A stretch of DNA of 64,000 nucleotides from contig NZ_AP025739.1 of assembly GCF_003574315.2 (NCBI RefSeq), forward strand, positions 5,332,001-5,396,000, read 5' to 3'. Source of the stretch: Capsulimonas corticalis (GTDB lineage: Bacteria > Armatimonadota > Armatimonadia > Armatimonadales > Capsulimonadaceae). Every line of letters begins with the position of its first letter. Positions within the stretch are counted from its first letter, which is position 1. A program made the translations under genes and the position numbers. The notes beneath the pieces are model-generated. The model was not told the origin of the DNA and ran no database searches. It was given only the letters and a program-made list of their open reading frames with translations. This document shows positions 17,891 through 27,032 of this stretch, piece after piece.

Positions 17891-17920
17891 AATAGCTCCT
17901 TAGTATTCCGAAGATAGTTC

Positions 17921-17990
17921 ATTTTATCACCATACACGGATATGCGTCAAGAAGCAGCATGTGACAATGCTTATCATTTTGTGATACAAT
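17921..17990. promoter_or_regulatory. Divergent promoters, prepilin (-) and AraC regulator (+)
   Basis: Minus strand: TTGACG (17945-17950) and TAAAAT (17921-17926) with an 18-base spacer. Plus strand: GTGACA (17961-17966) and TACAAT (17985-17990), 18-base spacer. The plus-strand -10 ends only 6 bases before the AraC start codon and there is no Shine-Dalgarno, so a leaderless mRNA is expected. Confidence 0.5.
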
Positions 17991-17996
17991 GCGATT

Positions 17997-19004
17997 ATGA
18001 ATAATGTCTATCCATTAGAGACAACACGTTTGGAGCTGCCGCCGCTCGCATCTCGCGCGCGCGTTACGTCGGCCTCCGAAGGAGAGACGCGCGCGTGGTT
18101 CGATGAACACGATCGGCATCACCAGACAGCATGGTATCTCGATTTTCATATTCTCGATCCGATCGATACCTGGATGCAGCCCTATTTCATGGACTTTCAA
18201 ACAGTGACATCTCCCGCATACCGTTCGGAACCGCGATACCGGCAATTTGAAAATCATTGCTACTTTTGCTATACGGTAAGCGGCCGAGGCGGGCTCGCGA
18301 CGCCTCGCGGCGTTCACGAGATTCTCCCCGGCCAGGGCTTTTTGATGGAAATCCGGGACCCCGGCTCCTGGTATTTCTATCCCAAGGACGGGTGCGAGCC
18401 ATGGCGTTTTCTTGGGTTCAATTTCCGGGGCGTGGAAAGCCACGTCGCTGTTCGCGGTCTGGTGGAAAAGCATGGCGCCGTTTACACTCCGCCTGCGAAT
18501 TCCGAAGCGATCCAGCGCCTGCTCATGATGGAATCGACAGGATATCGCAGCGTCGATATGAGTGCTGTGGATGGCTCCAGAATGGTGTTTGAACTGCTGA
18601 TGCTGCTGGCGGAAAGCGTTCAAATTCAGAACGCGCTGGACACTGCGATGAACTACCTGACACGCGAAACGCTGCGCCTGATCAATACCGAAGCCGGATC
18701 ACGTTTCACTGTCGAAGCGTTAGCTCACCAGCTCGGCGTATCGCGCGAACACCTTTCGCGCGTATTTCAGAGTAAGATTGGGCGTTCACTGCGGGACATC
18801 ATTCAGCTTCACCGCATGCGCCACGCCTGCTATTTGCTAAAAGAAACGAAACTGCCGCTGAAGGTGATTGCCGATCGTGTCGGCTACGCAAATTCCGCAA
18901 ACTTCTCCCGCTCTTTTCAGCAATTTTTTCAAATGACGCCAAGCGAGTTTCGAACGCGAGGCTCCCGCAAAGCACTTTTATCCGTGCAAGTGCCTGGCGA
19001 ATGA
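17997..19004 (+). CDS. AraC-family transcriptional regulator
   Basis: 335 residues with an N-terminal cupin-like sensor (residues ~60-180; FCYTVSGRGGLATPRG, LPGQGFLMEI) and a C-terminal double helix-turn-helix (FTVEALAHQLGVSREHLSRVF and LKVIADRVGYANSANFSRSFQ). It is divergent from the prepilin gene, a possible target. Its stop codon TGA is part of a GGCGAATGAAC stretch that matches the terminus of the palindromic element immediately downstream. Confidence 0.92.
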   Translation: MNNVYPLETTRLELPPLASRARVTSASEGETRAWFDEHDRHHQTAWYLDFHILDPIDTWMQPYFMDFQTVTSPAYRSEPRYRQFENHCYFCYTVSGRGGLATPRGVHEILPGQGFLMEIRDPGSWYFYPKDGCEPWRFLGFNFRGVESHVAVRGLVEKHGAVYTPPANSEAIQRLLMMESTGYRSVDMSAVDGSRMVFELLMLLAESVQIQNALDTAMNYLTRETLRLINTEAGSRFTVEALAHQLGVSREHLSRVFQSKIGRSLRDIIQLHRMRHACYLLKETKLPLKVIADRVGYANSANFSRSFQQFFQMTPSEFRTRGSRKALLSVQVPGE

Positions 19005-19032
19005 ACACCCGCAAGCGGTACCCGTCAGAAGG

Positions 19033-19158
19033 CCGGCGAATGAATTCGCGCCTACAAATACAGTCACCCGCCTGAGCGGGTTCAGAAACGTGATCGCAAT
19101 CGTTCCGAAGTCCACGAAGGTGGACGGCTGTACTTTTAGCCGCGAATTCATTCGCCGG
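19033..19158. repeat. Palindromic repeat element, copy 2 (inverted relative to copy 1)
   Basis: 126 bp with the same 18-bp terminal inverted repeats as 12017-12142 and in opposite orientation. Flanks also form an imperfect inverted repeat unlike that of copy 1: GCAAGCGG..CCCGTC at 19011-19026 and its complement at 19183-19199. Partial copies of the terminus occur outside it (18996-19006 and 19165-19176), suggesting insertion into or next to an older copy. The gap 19005-19299 holds nothing else I recognise. Confidence 0.85.
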
Positions 19159-19299
19159 GCCCCGGTTCATTCGCTGGGCTCGGACGGGCGCCCGCTTGCA
19201 GCGATCAGAAGACGCACGCCGTACGGGGGCCACACTACATCATGGATCGTTCCTTGATATTTTCATGGCGGCGACATCGTAAGGTAAGATAGAGGCGTC

Positions 19300-19956
19300 A
19301 TGCCTCAAACACCCCGTAATAATCGATTAGAAGTCGCCCGCGTTCTGGAGCGCGCCATCCTCACCGGCCAGTATCGCTCCGGCGACCGCCTGCCGGAAAT
19401 GCACATCGCGCGCGAGCTGGGCGTGTCGCAGGCCAGCGTACGCGAGGCGCTTCAGGAACTGGAAGGGCTGGGCCTTGTGCTCAAGTATCCAAACCGGGGC
19501 TCCGTAGTGACCCAGCTCAGCGGCGATGATTTGGTGCATATTTATCAAATTCGCAAGGAGCTGGAGCCGCTGGCGGTCAGCCTCGCCGCCTCGCACATCC
19601 GCGTCGAGTCGTTGCGGGAGCTACAGGACTGCCTCGCGGCGATGCGCGACGCGAGCGACCGTGCGGACTTCGCTTCGTTCTCGGAGGCGGACGTACGCTT
19701 TCACCGTTTGATCTGGGGATCTCAGCCGAATCGATTCTTGGAAAAATCGCTCCAGACCGTCTGCCTTCCCCTCTTCGCATTTGATCTGATCCGCCGCCAT
19801 TCGGCGCCGCAAGTCGATTTCACCCGCACGATCCGGCAGCATCAATTGATCCTGAACGTCCTGCGATCGCGCAACGCCGAACTCGCCGCGCGCATGATGC
19901 GGCGCATGATCGAGCAATGGCTGCGCCAGGACCTGGCGGATTACGAAATGCTCTGA
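19300..19956 (+). CDS. GntR-family (FCD) transcriptional regulator
   Basis: 218 residues with an N-terminal winged helix (YRSGDRLPEMHIARELGVSQASVREALQEL, YPNRGSVV) and an all-helical FCD domain (residues ~80-215) with metal/ligand residues in DVRFHRLIWG, IRQHQLI and MRRMIEQWL. FadR/FCD regulators usually sense organic or sugar acids. Two ATTATCGATAAT palindromes lie downstream, before the dioxygenase gene at 20174, which is the likely target. Confidence 0.9.
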   Translation: MPQTPRNNRLEVARVLERAILTGQYRSGDRLPEMHIARELGVSQASVREALQELEGLGLVLKYPNRGSVVTQLSGDDLVHIYQIRKELEPLAVSLAASHIRVESLRELQDCLAAMRDASDRADFASFSEADVRFHRLIWGSQPNRFLEKSLQTVCLPLFAFDLIRRHSAPQVDFTRTIRQHQLILNVLRSRNAELAARMMRRMIEQWLRQDLADYEML

Positions 19957-19994
19957 GAATTCGCTCGCCAGCATCCCAGAACAATCTTATTTAT

Positions 19995-20006
19995 ATTATC
20001 GATAAT
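19995..20006. promoter_or_regulatory. ATTATCGATAAT palindrome, candidate FCD-GntR site 1
   Basis: 12-bp perfect palindrome in the AT-rich gap after the gntR gene. The same 12 bases recur inside the longer palindrome at 20115-20132. Confidence 0.5.
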
Positions 20007-20114
20007 TTTTTAACGCATCACCAATCCGTTGGTTTCCATGCAGCAAAACGTAGCCTTCTCTTGGCAATGCGGCTGCGTTATTACTTGTAAATTTTTAATT
20101 TTTGCGCCATACTA

Positions 20115-20132
20115 AATATTATCGATAATATT
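20115..20132. promoter_or_regulatory. 18-bp palindrome before the PhyH gene, candidate FCD-GntR site 2
   Basis: AATATTATCGATAATATT is a perfect palindrome 41 bases upstream of the start at 20174. Together with the copy at 19995 it is the best candidate operator of the neighbouring GntR regulator. Confidence 0.6.
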
Positions 20133-20173
20133 CTTCGCGATGCATGAATTGCCCCCTGAAGGAACACTGTCCC

Positions 20174-20884
20174 ATGATCACTCCTTATGAAAAAGCGTTC
20201 TTTCTGGAACACGGATATTTGCACGTTTCCGGCGTCCTCACCCCGGACCATCTCGCCCAGGTTCAGGCCGAGTTTGACCGGGTCTGGGAGCTGCCGGGCC
20301 AGAACAACCAGACGAAGCTGCTACAGCACCAGACATTTCTGGAGCTGATCGAGCACCCCGCCATTCTCGACCGGCATCGCGCCCTCTTCGGCGCGCAGAC
20401 GCAGCTGCTGCAATATGACTTGCTGCGCCAGGGGCCGCGCAACGAAACCTTCCCCACGCGCGCCTGGCACCGTGATTTCGTGTTTCCCGGCGACCGCCCA
20501 CTCTCCGTCAACACGATTGTCTATCTGGACGAGATGATCGAGGAGCGCGGGCCGACCTATGTCGCGCCGGGGACGCATCGCGGCGAAGCCCTCCCGCCAG
20601 CCGAGATGATCCACGAGCCGCTGCCCGGAGAGATCGCCGTGCTGGCTCAGGCCGGCGACGTCGTGTTTATCAACTCCGCCATCTGGCACTCCGGCGCCCG
20701 CAACCGCAGCGACGGTCAGCGGCGCGGCATTTATCTATACTATGGCTATTGGTGGCTGAAACGGTATGAAAGCAACGCCGCGCTGCCGTGGCGGGCGCTG
20801 GAGGGAGCAAGCGATCAGCGTCTGGAGCTGCTAGGCGTCAAGACGCCCGCCGGAGACATCCACCAGTACGATCCGCTGGCGTGA
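20174..20884 (+). CDS. Phytanoyl-CoA dioxygenase (PhyH) family protein
   Basis: Fe(II)/2-oxoglutarate-dependent oxygenase-like protein, 236 residues. Start at ATG 20174 (MITPYEKAFFLEHGYLHV) with AAGGA 10 bases upstream; an ATG at 20144 is the alternative. The iron triad is likely H and D in AWHRDFVFP and H in AIWHSGARN; the 2-oxoglutarate-binding Arg may be in QRRGIYLYY. It sits after an FCD-GntR regulator. The substrate is unknown. Confidence 0.85.
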   Translation: MITPYEKAFFLEHGYLHVSGVLTPDHLAQVQAEFDRVWELPGQNNQTKLLQHQTFLELIEHPAILDRHRALFGAQTQLLQYDLLRQGPRNETFPTRAWHRDFVFPGDRPLSVNTIVYLDEMIEERGPTYVAPGTHRGEALPPAEMIHEPLPGEIAVLAQAGDVVFINSAIWHSGARNRSDGQRRGIYLYYGYWWLKRYESNAALPWRALEGASDQRLELLGVKTPAGDIHQYDPLA

Positions 20885-20897
20885 CGCATAGGATAAA

Positions 20898-20928
20898 AGG
20901 CCGGTGCGGAATAATATCCCACCGGCCT
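20898..20928. terminator. Hairpin terminator between convergent genes
   Basis: Stem AGGCCGGTG/CACCGGCCT with a 13-base loop. On the minus strand it is followed by TTTTATCC, so it fits best as the end of the long glycosidase operon from the right. Confidence 0.65.
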
Positions 20929-20938
20929 CGTTCGCTTC

Positions 20939-22987
20939 TTATCCCCTCGTAAAGTAATCGGGGATTTCCAGCAGAAGCCGCCCGTTTGCATGGGGCAGTT
21001 CCACCTCGCCATCGCTTGGACCCGGCGATAACTCGCCGGCGCCAAAGACGCGCACCTGTCTGTGGCCGGGGAGGCGCAGCGTCAGTTCGGCGAAGCTGGA
21101 TCGCTCCTCAATGATATCGATATCCAGCGACTTGCGTACGGGAATGTAGTGCAGCAGGGTCAGCAGCAAGTCATCGCCCCGGCGGCGCGGCGTACACAGA
21201 ACGGTTGTCGGCAATCCCGAACCGAATGTGGGAGGGCCGATCAATCGCTCTGCGGCGGCCTTCGCACCGTCACGCACCGCGAGGTTGCCGGTTTGCCGGT
21301 ACTCGCCAAAGATGGGATCGGCGAAACACACGAACCGCTCGCCGGCGACGGCGGCGGGAAATGGGCCGGCGTCGCGAACCGGGGGCGTTTGAAAGTGTGA
21401 GCTGAAGTGGATGTCCGTACGCTGAAAGTACGGAGAAACGCGTTCAATCAGGATTTCCATCTCAGGACGCGGCGTAATATTGACGCCGCGCCCATAGACA
21501 ACGCGATCGCTGCGGCTCAAGGTCTGGGAGAACTCGGGACGCGTGCGCCAGTAGGTCGGCCACGACGACGTCTCCCCCTCGAACGCAAGCGACAGAAATG
21601 GCAGCGCCCACTCCCCGTGGGCGTCGAACCCGGATTTGTAAGACAGCAGCAAACAGCCGCCGGCTTCGTAATAGCGGCTGAGCTTCTCGCCCAGGGCTTT
21701 GGTGATCACGACGCTGTCCGGCAGAATAACAAGATCCAGGCCGGAGAGATCCCCCCGCTCATCCAGCGCCACGCATTCGTAATGCGATTCTTCGCAAAAC
21801 ATCACTGCGCCTTCCAGTGCGAGATCCGCCGTCTGTTCGTCTCGCCCGGGATATCCCGGCAGGACAACGCCCACTTGCGGCAGCGGCTCGGAGCCCGCAT
21901 AAAACGGCTCCGCCGCCGCCACTTGCGCGTAAACGGAGCCGATCAAATCGTACGCGGCGGGGTCGAGAACGCCGCGTGGCGGCAATTGGTCTCCGACGCT
22001 GCATCCTCCACCCAGCGCCTGCGCCCGGAAACATTCGTACTCCAGCGCAGGCTGCGGCTTAACGTCGCCGAAATCGCCCCACTGCCTTTGGAACCGCCCC
22101 GTCATTCCCAGCCACGAGATGGGAGATCCATCGTCCCGGCGCCAGGTGGAGACAAGGCGCGCCATGCGCGGGAAATGATGGTAGCCCCAGAAGCCCGACG
22201 GCAGGGATTCGATCTCGACATGGCTGCTGGCGGACAGGCGCGCCCGCGCCCCGACATCCCCCGTGACAAAAAGATGATGCCCTGAGTTATAAAAGACGGT
22301 GGCGTTGGGGCGGCGGTCGCGCAGCAAGCCGCTGAACCGCTGTGTGAAAAGCCGCTGCGCCAGGCTTTCAAAGCGGGCGTGCGTCTCCGCGTCCGCCGAC
22401 ATCAGACCGTGCGCCTGCCGAAACGCGACGCTGGATTCGCTCCAGTCGGCATCGGCGTGCATCATCAGAATATCAAAGAAAAGACCGTCGACGTCGTCTC
22501 CGTAGCGATCCAAGATCTCCCGGACGTGCGCCTCAATATAATCTTGGTAATCGGGATGGAGAAAATTGAGCCACTTCCAGGCGCCGGGATGCGGACCGGA
22601 ATAATCCGTCGCCATGCTCGTCCCCGCGAATGCTCCATCCCGCCGGATTTGCCTCCACTCCGGATGCTTCTGAGCGGCGTCCTCCTCCCACACGACCGTG
22701 GTGTAGATCGGCGCGCGGATTCCCGCGCGGTGCAGCGCCTGAATTTGCTCGCCGAGCAGATCACGCCCGGCCAGAGCCGGATGCGCCGTTCCCGTATGCG
22801 TGGGATAGTAACACATGCCATGGTGGCACTTGCCGAACACAGTCACGCTGTTCACGTGCGATTCGCGCAGCGTCCGCGCAAAGTCATCGGCGTTGAATTC
22901 AACGCCGACATCGGGGATCGCAGGAGACGTATGGAAATCGAGATGAATTTGTCGTCCCGATAATGACGAGGCCGGAGAGTAAGTCAT
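20939..22987 (-). CDS. GHL6-like putative glycoside hydrolase
   Basis: A 682-residue protein without a clear signal peptide. The start is set at ATG 22987 (MTYSPASS) with AAAAGG upstream. The N-terminal ~370 residues look like a TIM-barrel glycosidase: IHLDFHTSPAIPDVG, HVNSVTVFGKCHHGM, YTTVVWEEDAAQKHPEW, NFLHPDYQDYI and DVDGLFFDILM. The middle part (VGVVLPGYPG..., EESHYECVALDE, LDLVILPDSVVI) resembles the beta-galactosidase trimerization/glutamine-amidotransferase-like domain. This matches the 'hypothetical glycosyl hydrolase 6' class, related in fold to alpha-fucosidases. Last gene of the operon beginning at 28963, 56 bases after the double glycosidase. Confidence 0.65.
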   Translation of the reverse strand: MTYSPASSLSGRQIHLDFHTSPAIPDVGVEFNADDFARTLRESHVNSVTVFGKCHHGMCYYPTHTGTAHPALAGRDLLGEQIQALHRAGIRAPIYTTVVWEEDAAQKHPEWRQIRRDGAFAGTSMATDYSGPHPGAWKWLNFLHPDYQDYIEAHVREILDRYGDDVDGLFFDILMMHADADWSESSVAFRQAHGLMSADAETHARFESLAQRLFTQRFSGLLRDRRPNATVFYNSGHHLFVTGDVGARARLSASSHVEIESLPSGFWGYHHFPRMARLVSTWRRDDGSPISWLGMTGRFQRQWGDFGDVKPQPALEYECFRAQALGGGCSVGDQLPPRGVLDPAAYDLIGSVYAQVAAAEPFYAGSEPLPQVGVVLPGYPGRDEQTADLALEGAVMFCEESHYECVALDERGDLSGLDLVILPDSVVITKALGEKLSRYYEAGGCLLLSYKSGFDAHGEWALPFLSLAFEGETSSWPTYWRTRPEFSQTLSRSDRVVYGRGVNITPRPEMEILIERVSPYFQRTDIHFSSHFQTPPVRDAGPFPAAVAGERFVCFADPIFGEYRQTGNLAVRDGAKAAAERLIGPPTFGSGLPTTVLCTPRRRGDDLLLTLLHYIPVRKSLDIDIIEERSSFAELTLRLPGHRQVRVFGAGELSPGPSDGEVELPHANGRLLLEIPDYFTRG

Positions 22988-23043
22988 GTACAACCTTTTC
23001 CATCGAAGCGGTCATTGTTGTAAAGCCGTTCGCCATCGCCGCG

Positions 23044-26000
23044 TCAGCGCTGGGAGCGAAGCGTAATCAAATCGAATGGTCCGACGTTTGGGACGATCGC
23101 TTCGCCGTAATGCATGACGACCTCGCCTCTCGGCGCATCGTTGACGCCGCGATTGCTGCGGCGCACGGTGAAGCGCACAGCGCGCGCTTTGGCTAACTCG
23201 GGAATGCGCACAGTGACGTCAAACGTCCGCGCAGGATATCCCCCCTGACGCCGATACCAATCGGGAGTGCTTGGGCGCTGGAAATCATCCGAGGTAAAGT
23301 TTGAGAGGCCGACGCCCCAGGTTCCATCTGGATTTCGCGCGACGGCGGCGTTGACATGCGGCTTTTGCTGCGGTGGATTGACGTACGAGTAATCCATCTC
23401 TCCATCTAGTGAACTGGCGGAGTGACGAAAGACGGCGCCGACGTCAAACGTCTCGGCAAGCTGTTTGAGAGAATAATACTTTTGGAGGACCGTCATATGG
23501 AACGGAGCGACATCATATTTCAAAATGCGTCCACTGTCGCCGTTCGGGTCCGATTGCTCGAAGCCAATGAAAAACTGCCAGTGCGTGACGCCGTGGTTGA
23601 CGTCGTTGAGAAATCGCGACGCGATGCTCGCCGCCTGAAGCGCATCCCCCGCCTGCTCCTCGGTGTCCGTCATCCCACCCGCTTCCGTCACCCAGTAGGA
23701 TTTGCCGGCGGCGCGCTTCGCCATCTCCTCCGTGGCGGCGTTGTTGTACGAATGCGTGGCGACGCCTTGAAGGCTCGCCCAGGCTTGGGTGTCCGATTGG
23801 ATCGCGTCCACCACCGCGTAGGCGTCCGCGCCGCAATTGGCGGATTCGGGGGCGACGATCCCCACCGCTGGCAGCCCGCGAGCGTCGAGCGCCTGTCTCA
23901 GCGCCTTGATCAGCACGGGCCACTGCGCATTGGAGGGCTTGACCGGCCGGTCGTTGGGCTCGTTCAATACGCCGCAATGATTGATCAGGATGCCGGTCTT
24001 GTCTTTGAATTGGCGAATAAAATCCGCCAGCAGCGCGGCGTATTGGGGAATGGCGTCATCGCGAATGCGGCCATGGCCGTCGCCCAGCGCCTCCGGAATC
24101 TCGTTCGGAGCGAGGATCAGATCTTTCGCGCCGGCCGCCAGCGCATCGGGGAGTTTGTGCGAGCCCACATAGCCGTCCACATAGGAATCGATCTTTCCGG
24201 CGGCGACATCGCCGGGATGAATCCAGAGACGGATGCTGCGCATTTTGGCGTCCCCCCAGAGCATTCGAGCCATGTCCCGATTCTGCGCGCGCGTGACCTG
24301 CGTATTGTAGAGAGCGGCGGGCGTCCAGCCGTTCATCGTGGCGCCTGTCCCCGCGAACGTCTGCCGCCCGCCTTTGTCAACGGTAATGATGAGGGAATCC
24401 GCCCTGGCCGCGCCAGACGCGCCGGAAGGCGTCAGCGCGCCGGCGGTGGGCGCGGGCGCATCAGCGGGAGTGGGAGCATCGATTGGCGTCCCGCGCGTCA
24501 CGCGACCAGGAAGGATCGCGGGGCGATGCGGGAAAATCAAATAGCGCGGCGCTTCATCGATCGGCAGACGCCCGCTGGCTGGCGGCGAAATCGCATTGCC
24601 AAAGAGGTCAAAGAACTGTGTCCCCGCCGGCAGTTTCAGGGCGACAGTCACCGGGACCACGCGCGCAGGATCGAAGTACCGGACGCGCGACGGCTTGTCG
24701 TAGGTCACATCGATCCCGCGCTGATCGGCGCCGGCCAGCGGCGCGGATTGGACTCCCTGCACCGCCTTTTCGTTCGCGGCGTTCATCGTGAGCGTCTCAT
24801 CCTCCACGCGCCAGAAAGCGAGCGCGTAGCGGCCATCTCTCAGCGTGAAACCATGCGCCTCGACATCCGATCCCCAGGAATATCGTTTGGCGCCCGGCCA
24901 GGCGTAAGCCCGATCATAGCGCGCCGAGGACAGCAGACGGCTGGTCCAGCCGAAGGACGGCGCGGCGAGAAACGGTTCGCCTGCGGTGAGCAGGCGATGG
25001 TGCAGAAACATCTTCTGGACGCCCAGCGCCATTGTCAGCATCATCGCACGCGGAACGAAGTCGGCTTTGCGCCGTTCGTCGGCAGGCCGGTACGACCAGC
25101 CGGGCGACCAGTTGGGCCATTGTCCCGGCATCGCTTCTGCGGCGATCTGATCCTGCGTCAACGGCAGCCCCGCCTGCTTGGGTTCCTCCCCGAGATCGAA
25201 ACCGATTTCGGACACCCAGATCGGCTTGATCGCCCCACCCTTGCGCATCACCTCACGCGCGGCCTGCACCCGGTAAGCGTAATTCTTTTGATCGTTGAAG
25301 CCATAGCCGACTTCGGACGACATCGGAATGGTGTAAGGGTGAAACGAGAGAATATCGAAGTATTGCAAGCCGCCCAGATCCACGATGCGCTGCAAAAACG
25401 GCAGAAACTGTCCTGTACCGGAGGGAGCAAGGATCTGGGCCTGTGGGTCCTCGGCTTTGACGGCGGTATACGCGGCCTTCAGCAAGTCGAAATACCGCTC
25501 CGGCGGCCCCAAAAAGAAGAAGCCTTTGGGGGCGATTCCGTTATTGTTCGGCTCGTTCCAAACTTCGTAATACTTCACCTTGCCTCGATAACGCCGGGCT
25601 ATCTGACGGCAGTAGTTCGCCCAGGCGTTCATGTCTTTGGGCGGCGTGCGCAGCAGATCGCCGCCTGGGTCTTCCGACGCCCACGCGGGCGCGCCGGCAA
25701 GCACGATGAGCGACTTGAGGCCCGCCGACTGATCGTTGCGCACAAACTCGTCCATCGGCCCCCAGTTCCAAACACTAGGCTGAGGCTCGGTGTCGCGCCA
25801 GAAGAAATCGGCGTAATCCCAGGCGCGATGCCACTTGGCGCCGACGCGCGCGAACGGCTCGCCGTGAATGCCGAAGGGTGAGGAATCGGGAAGCTCGGAC
25901 GGCGCCGGCGCACGAGTGACGGCCCAATCGGTGACGCGCTCCGCCTCCAGGGGCGATCCCTGGGCGTCGGTCAATAGCCGCCAGAGATGGAACGTCCCCG

Positions 26001-26994
26001 CGACGCCGCGAGGCAAAACAACACCGATCGTTTGTGCGCCAGTCGGCGTGAGACGCAGAGGGTAGTCGCGCGCCGCAACCCGCCGATCCTGCCAGTCCGT
26101 AACCCAGGTCTTGAGAACGACGCGGTTGGTTTCCGATTTCAAATTGGAGATCCGCACATCGATGACCGGCTTTTCGCGGGGAGTCCAGAGATAACCATAC
26201 AGCGCCTCGCGTCCCGGCGGACCTCCGGCCAATTGGATTCCAGGCAGCGGTCGGCCCTGACGGGGCAGCGCCTGCGAGACTGCGGACGCCGGCGCGAGCG
26301 GAGTGATGTTCAGCCCGGAGAAGACCGCCGGCGCCGCCGCACTCGGAGAATCTCCTGGCAGCGCCTCCAGAGCGAAATCCATAATCTGAGGCGCCGTTCC
26401 ACGCCAGCGCCCCACCGCCGCTTTCTCCGCTCCGGCGGCGATCTCGGCTTCGATCCCATCGCCCCGGCGCACCAGGCGCAGGGTGTCCGGAGCGGCGGTC
26501 AGCGCCAGATCCTTCCAGGGAGCGAATTCGGTTTTGCCGTCAAAGACCCGCACCAAACGCGCTTTCCTCTCCGCGCTTCGGTATTGCAGCCAAACTTGCC
26601 AGTGCTTGCCGCCGGCGTTGTCCAGCAGGCCAAAGGCCATCGGAGTCGCTATGGCGTCGTTCTGAAGATACGCCTCGGCGGTAAAATCACCAAAGGCGGG
26701 CCGCTTGCCGCTCCGCAGGGGATAAAAGCGGTAAGCCAGAATGGTGGGCCCTGATGATATAGCCGCGAGGCGCAGCGTCTTCTCTTGAACCGTCACGCCT
26801 GCCGAGGAACCAGACAGAATTCGCCAGGATTTCGGAGCCAAGGACGCACTCTCGAACGTCTCCTGCTGAGCGTAAGGAACCGCAAGCGCCCCGCCGGGAT
26901 AGCCAAGCCAGCCCGCCAATAATACGCTGACCCCGATTTTGCCGACATGGGCGGGCGCGCGCCGCGAGGCTGCGAAAATCGATCCGATCGTCAT
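23044..26994 (-). CDS. Secreted two-headed glycosidase: GH39-like barrel plus GH30-like module
   Basis: 1316 residues. Start ATG 26994 with GAAGGG upstream; the signal region ends near GALAVPYAQQ. Residues ~42-215 look like a concanavalin-type sandwich. Residues ~380-760 are a GH39-like TIM barrel with acid/base Glu in YEVWNEPNNNG (~480) and nucleophile Glu in WVSEIGFDLG (~596). A Pro/Ala/Thr-rich linker (TPADAPAPTAGALTPSGA) leads to residues ~866-1316, a GH30-like domain with Glu in GVLNEPNDRP (~1011) and YWVTEAGG (~1103). The last part is a paralogue of the free-standing enzyme at 15558-17024. Both active sites look intact. It follows the prepilin gene by 38 bases. Confidence 0.72.
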   Translation of the reverse strand: MTIGSIFAASRRAPAHVGKIGVSVLLAGWLGYPGGALAVPYAQQETFESASLAPKSWRILSGSSAGVTVQEKTLRLAAISSGPTILAYRFYPLRSGKRPAFGDFTAEAYLQNDAIATPMAFGLLDNAGGKHWQVWLQYRSAERKARLVRVFDGKTEFAPWKDLALTAAPDTLRLVRRGDGIEAEIAAGAEKAAVGRWRGTAPQIMDFALEALPGDSPSAAAPAVFSGLNITPLAPASAVSQALPRQGRPLPGIQLAGGPPGREALYGYLWTPREKPVIDVRISNLKSETNRVVLKTWVTDWQDRRVAARDYPLRLTPTGAQTIGVVLPRGVAGTFHLWRLLTDAQGSPLEAERVTDWAVTRAPAPSELPDSSPFGIHGEPFARVGAKWHRAWDYADFFWRDTEPQPSVWNWGPMDEFVRNDQSAGLKSLIVLAGAPAWASEDPGGDLLRTPPKDMNAWANYCRQIARRYRGKVKYYEVWNEPNNNGIAPKGFFFLGPPERYFDLLKAAYTAVKAEDPQAQILAPSGTGQFLPFLQRIVDLGGLQYFDILSFHPYTIPMSSEVGYGFNDQKNYAYRVQAAREVMRKGGAIKPIWVSEIGFDLGEEPKQAGLPLTQDQIAAEAMPGQWPNWSPGWSYRPADERRKADFVPRAMMLTMALGVQKMFLHHRLLTAGEPFLAAPSFGWTSRLLSSARYDRAYAWPGAKRYSWGSDVEAHGFTLRDGRYALAFWRVEDETLTMNAANEKAVQGVQSAPLAGADQRGIDVTYDKPSRVRYFDPARVVPVTVALKLPAGTQFFDLFGNAISPPASGRLPIDEAPRYLIFPHRPAILPGRVTRGTPIDAPTPADAPAPTAGALTPSGASGAARADSLIITVDKGGRQTFAGTGATMNGWTPAALYNTQVTRAQNRDMARMLWGDAKMRSIRLWIHPGDVAAGKIDSYVDGYVGSHKLPDALAAGAKDLILAPNEIPEALGDGHGRIRDDAIPQYAALLADFIRQFKDKTGILINHCGVLNEPNDRPVKPSNAQWPVLIKALRQALDARGLPAVGIVAPESANCGADAYAVVDAIQSDTQAWASLQGVATHSYNNAATEEMAKRAAGKSYWVTEAGGMTDTEEQAGDALQAASIASRFLNDVNHGVTHWQFFIGFEQSDPNGDSGRILKYDVAPFHMTVLQKYYSLKQLAETFDVGAVFRHSASSLDGEMDYSYVNPPQQKPHVNAAVARNPDGTWGVGLSNFTSDDFQRPSTPDWYRRQGGYPARTFDVTVRIPELAKARAVRFTVRRSNRGVNDAPRGEVVMHYGEAIVPNVGPFDLITLRSQR

Positions 26995-27032
26995 GTATAT
27001 CCCTTCAATAAGACGCCGTGTGATCCCATCGT

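Noticed and set aside
23422-25881. 819-codon plus-strand frame opposite the double glycosidase
   Set aside because: Antisense shadow of a GC-rich gene. It is Arg/His/Gly-rich and without any recognisable motif, while the minus-strand frame has catalytic motifs.
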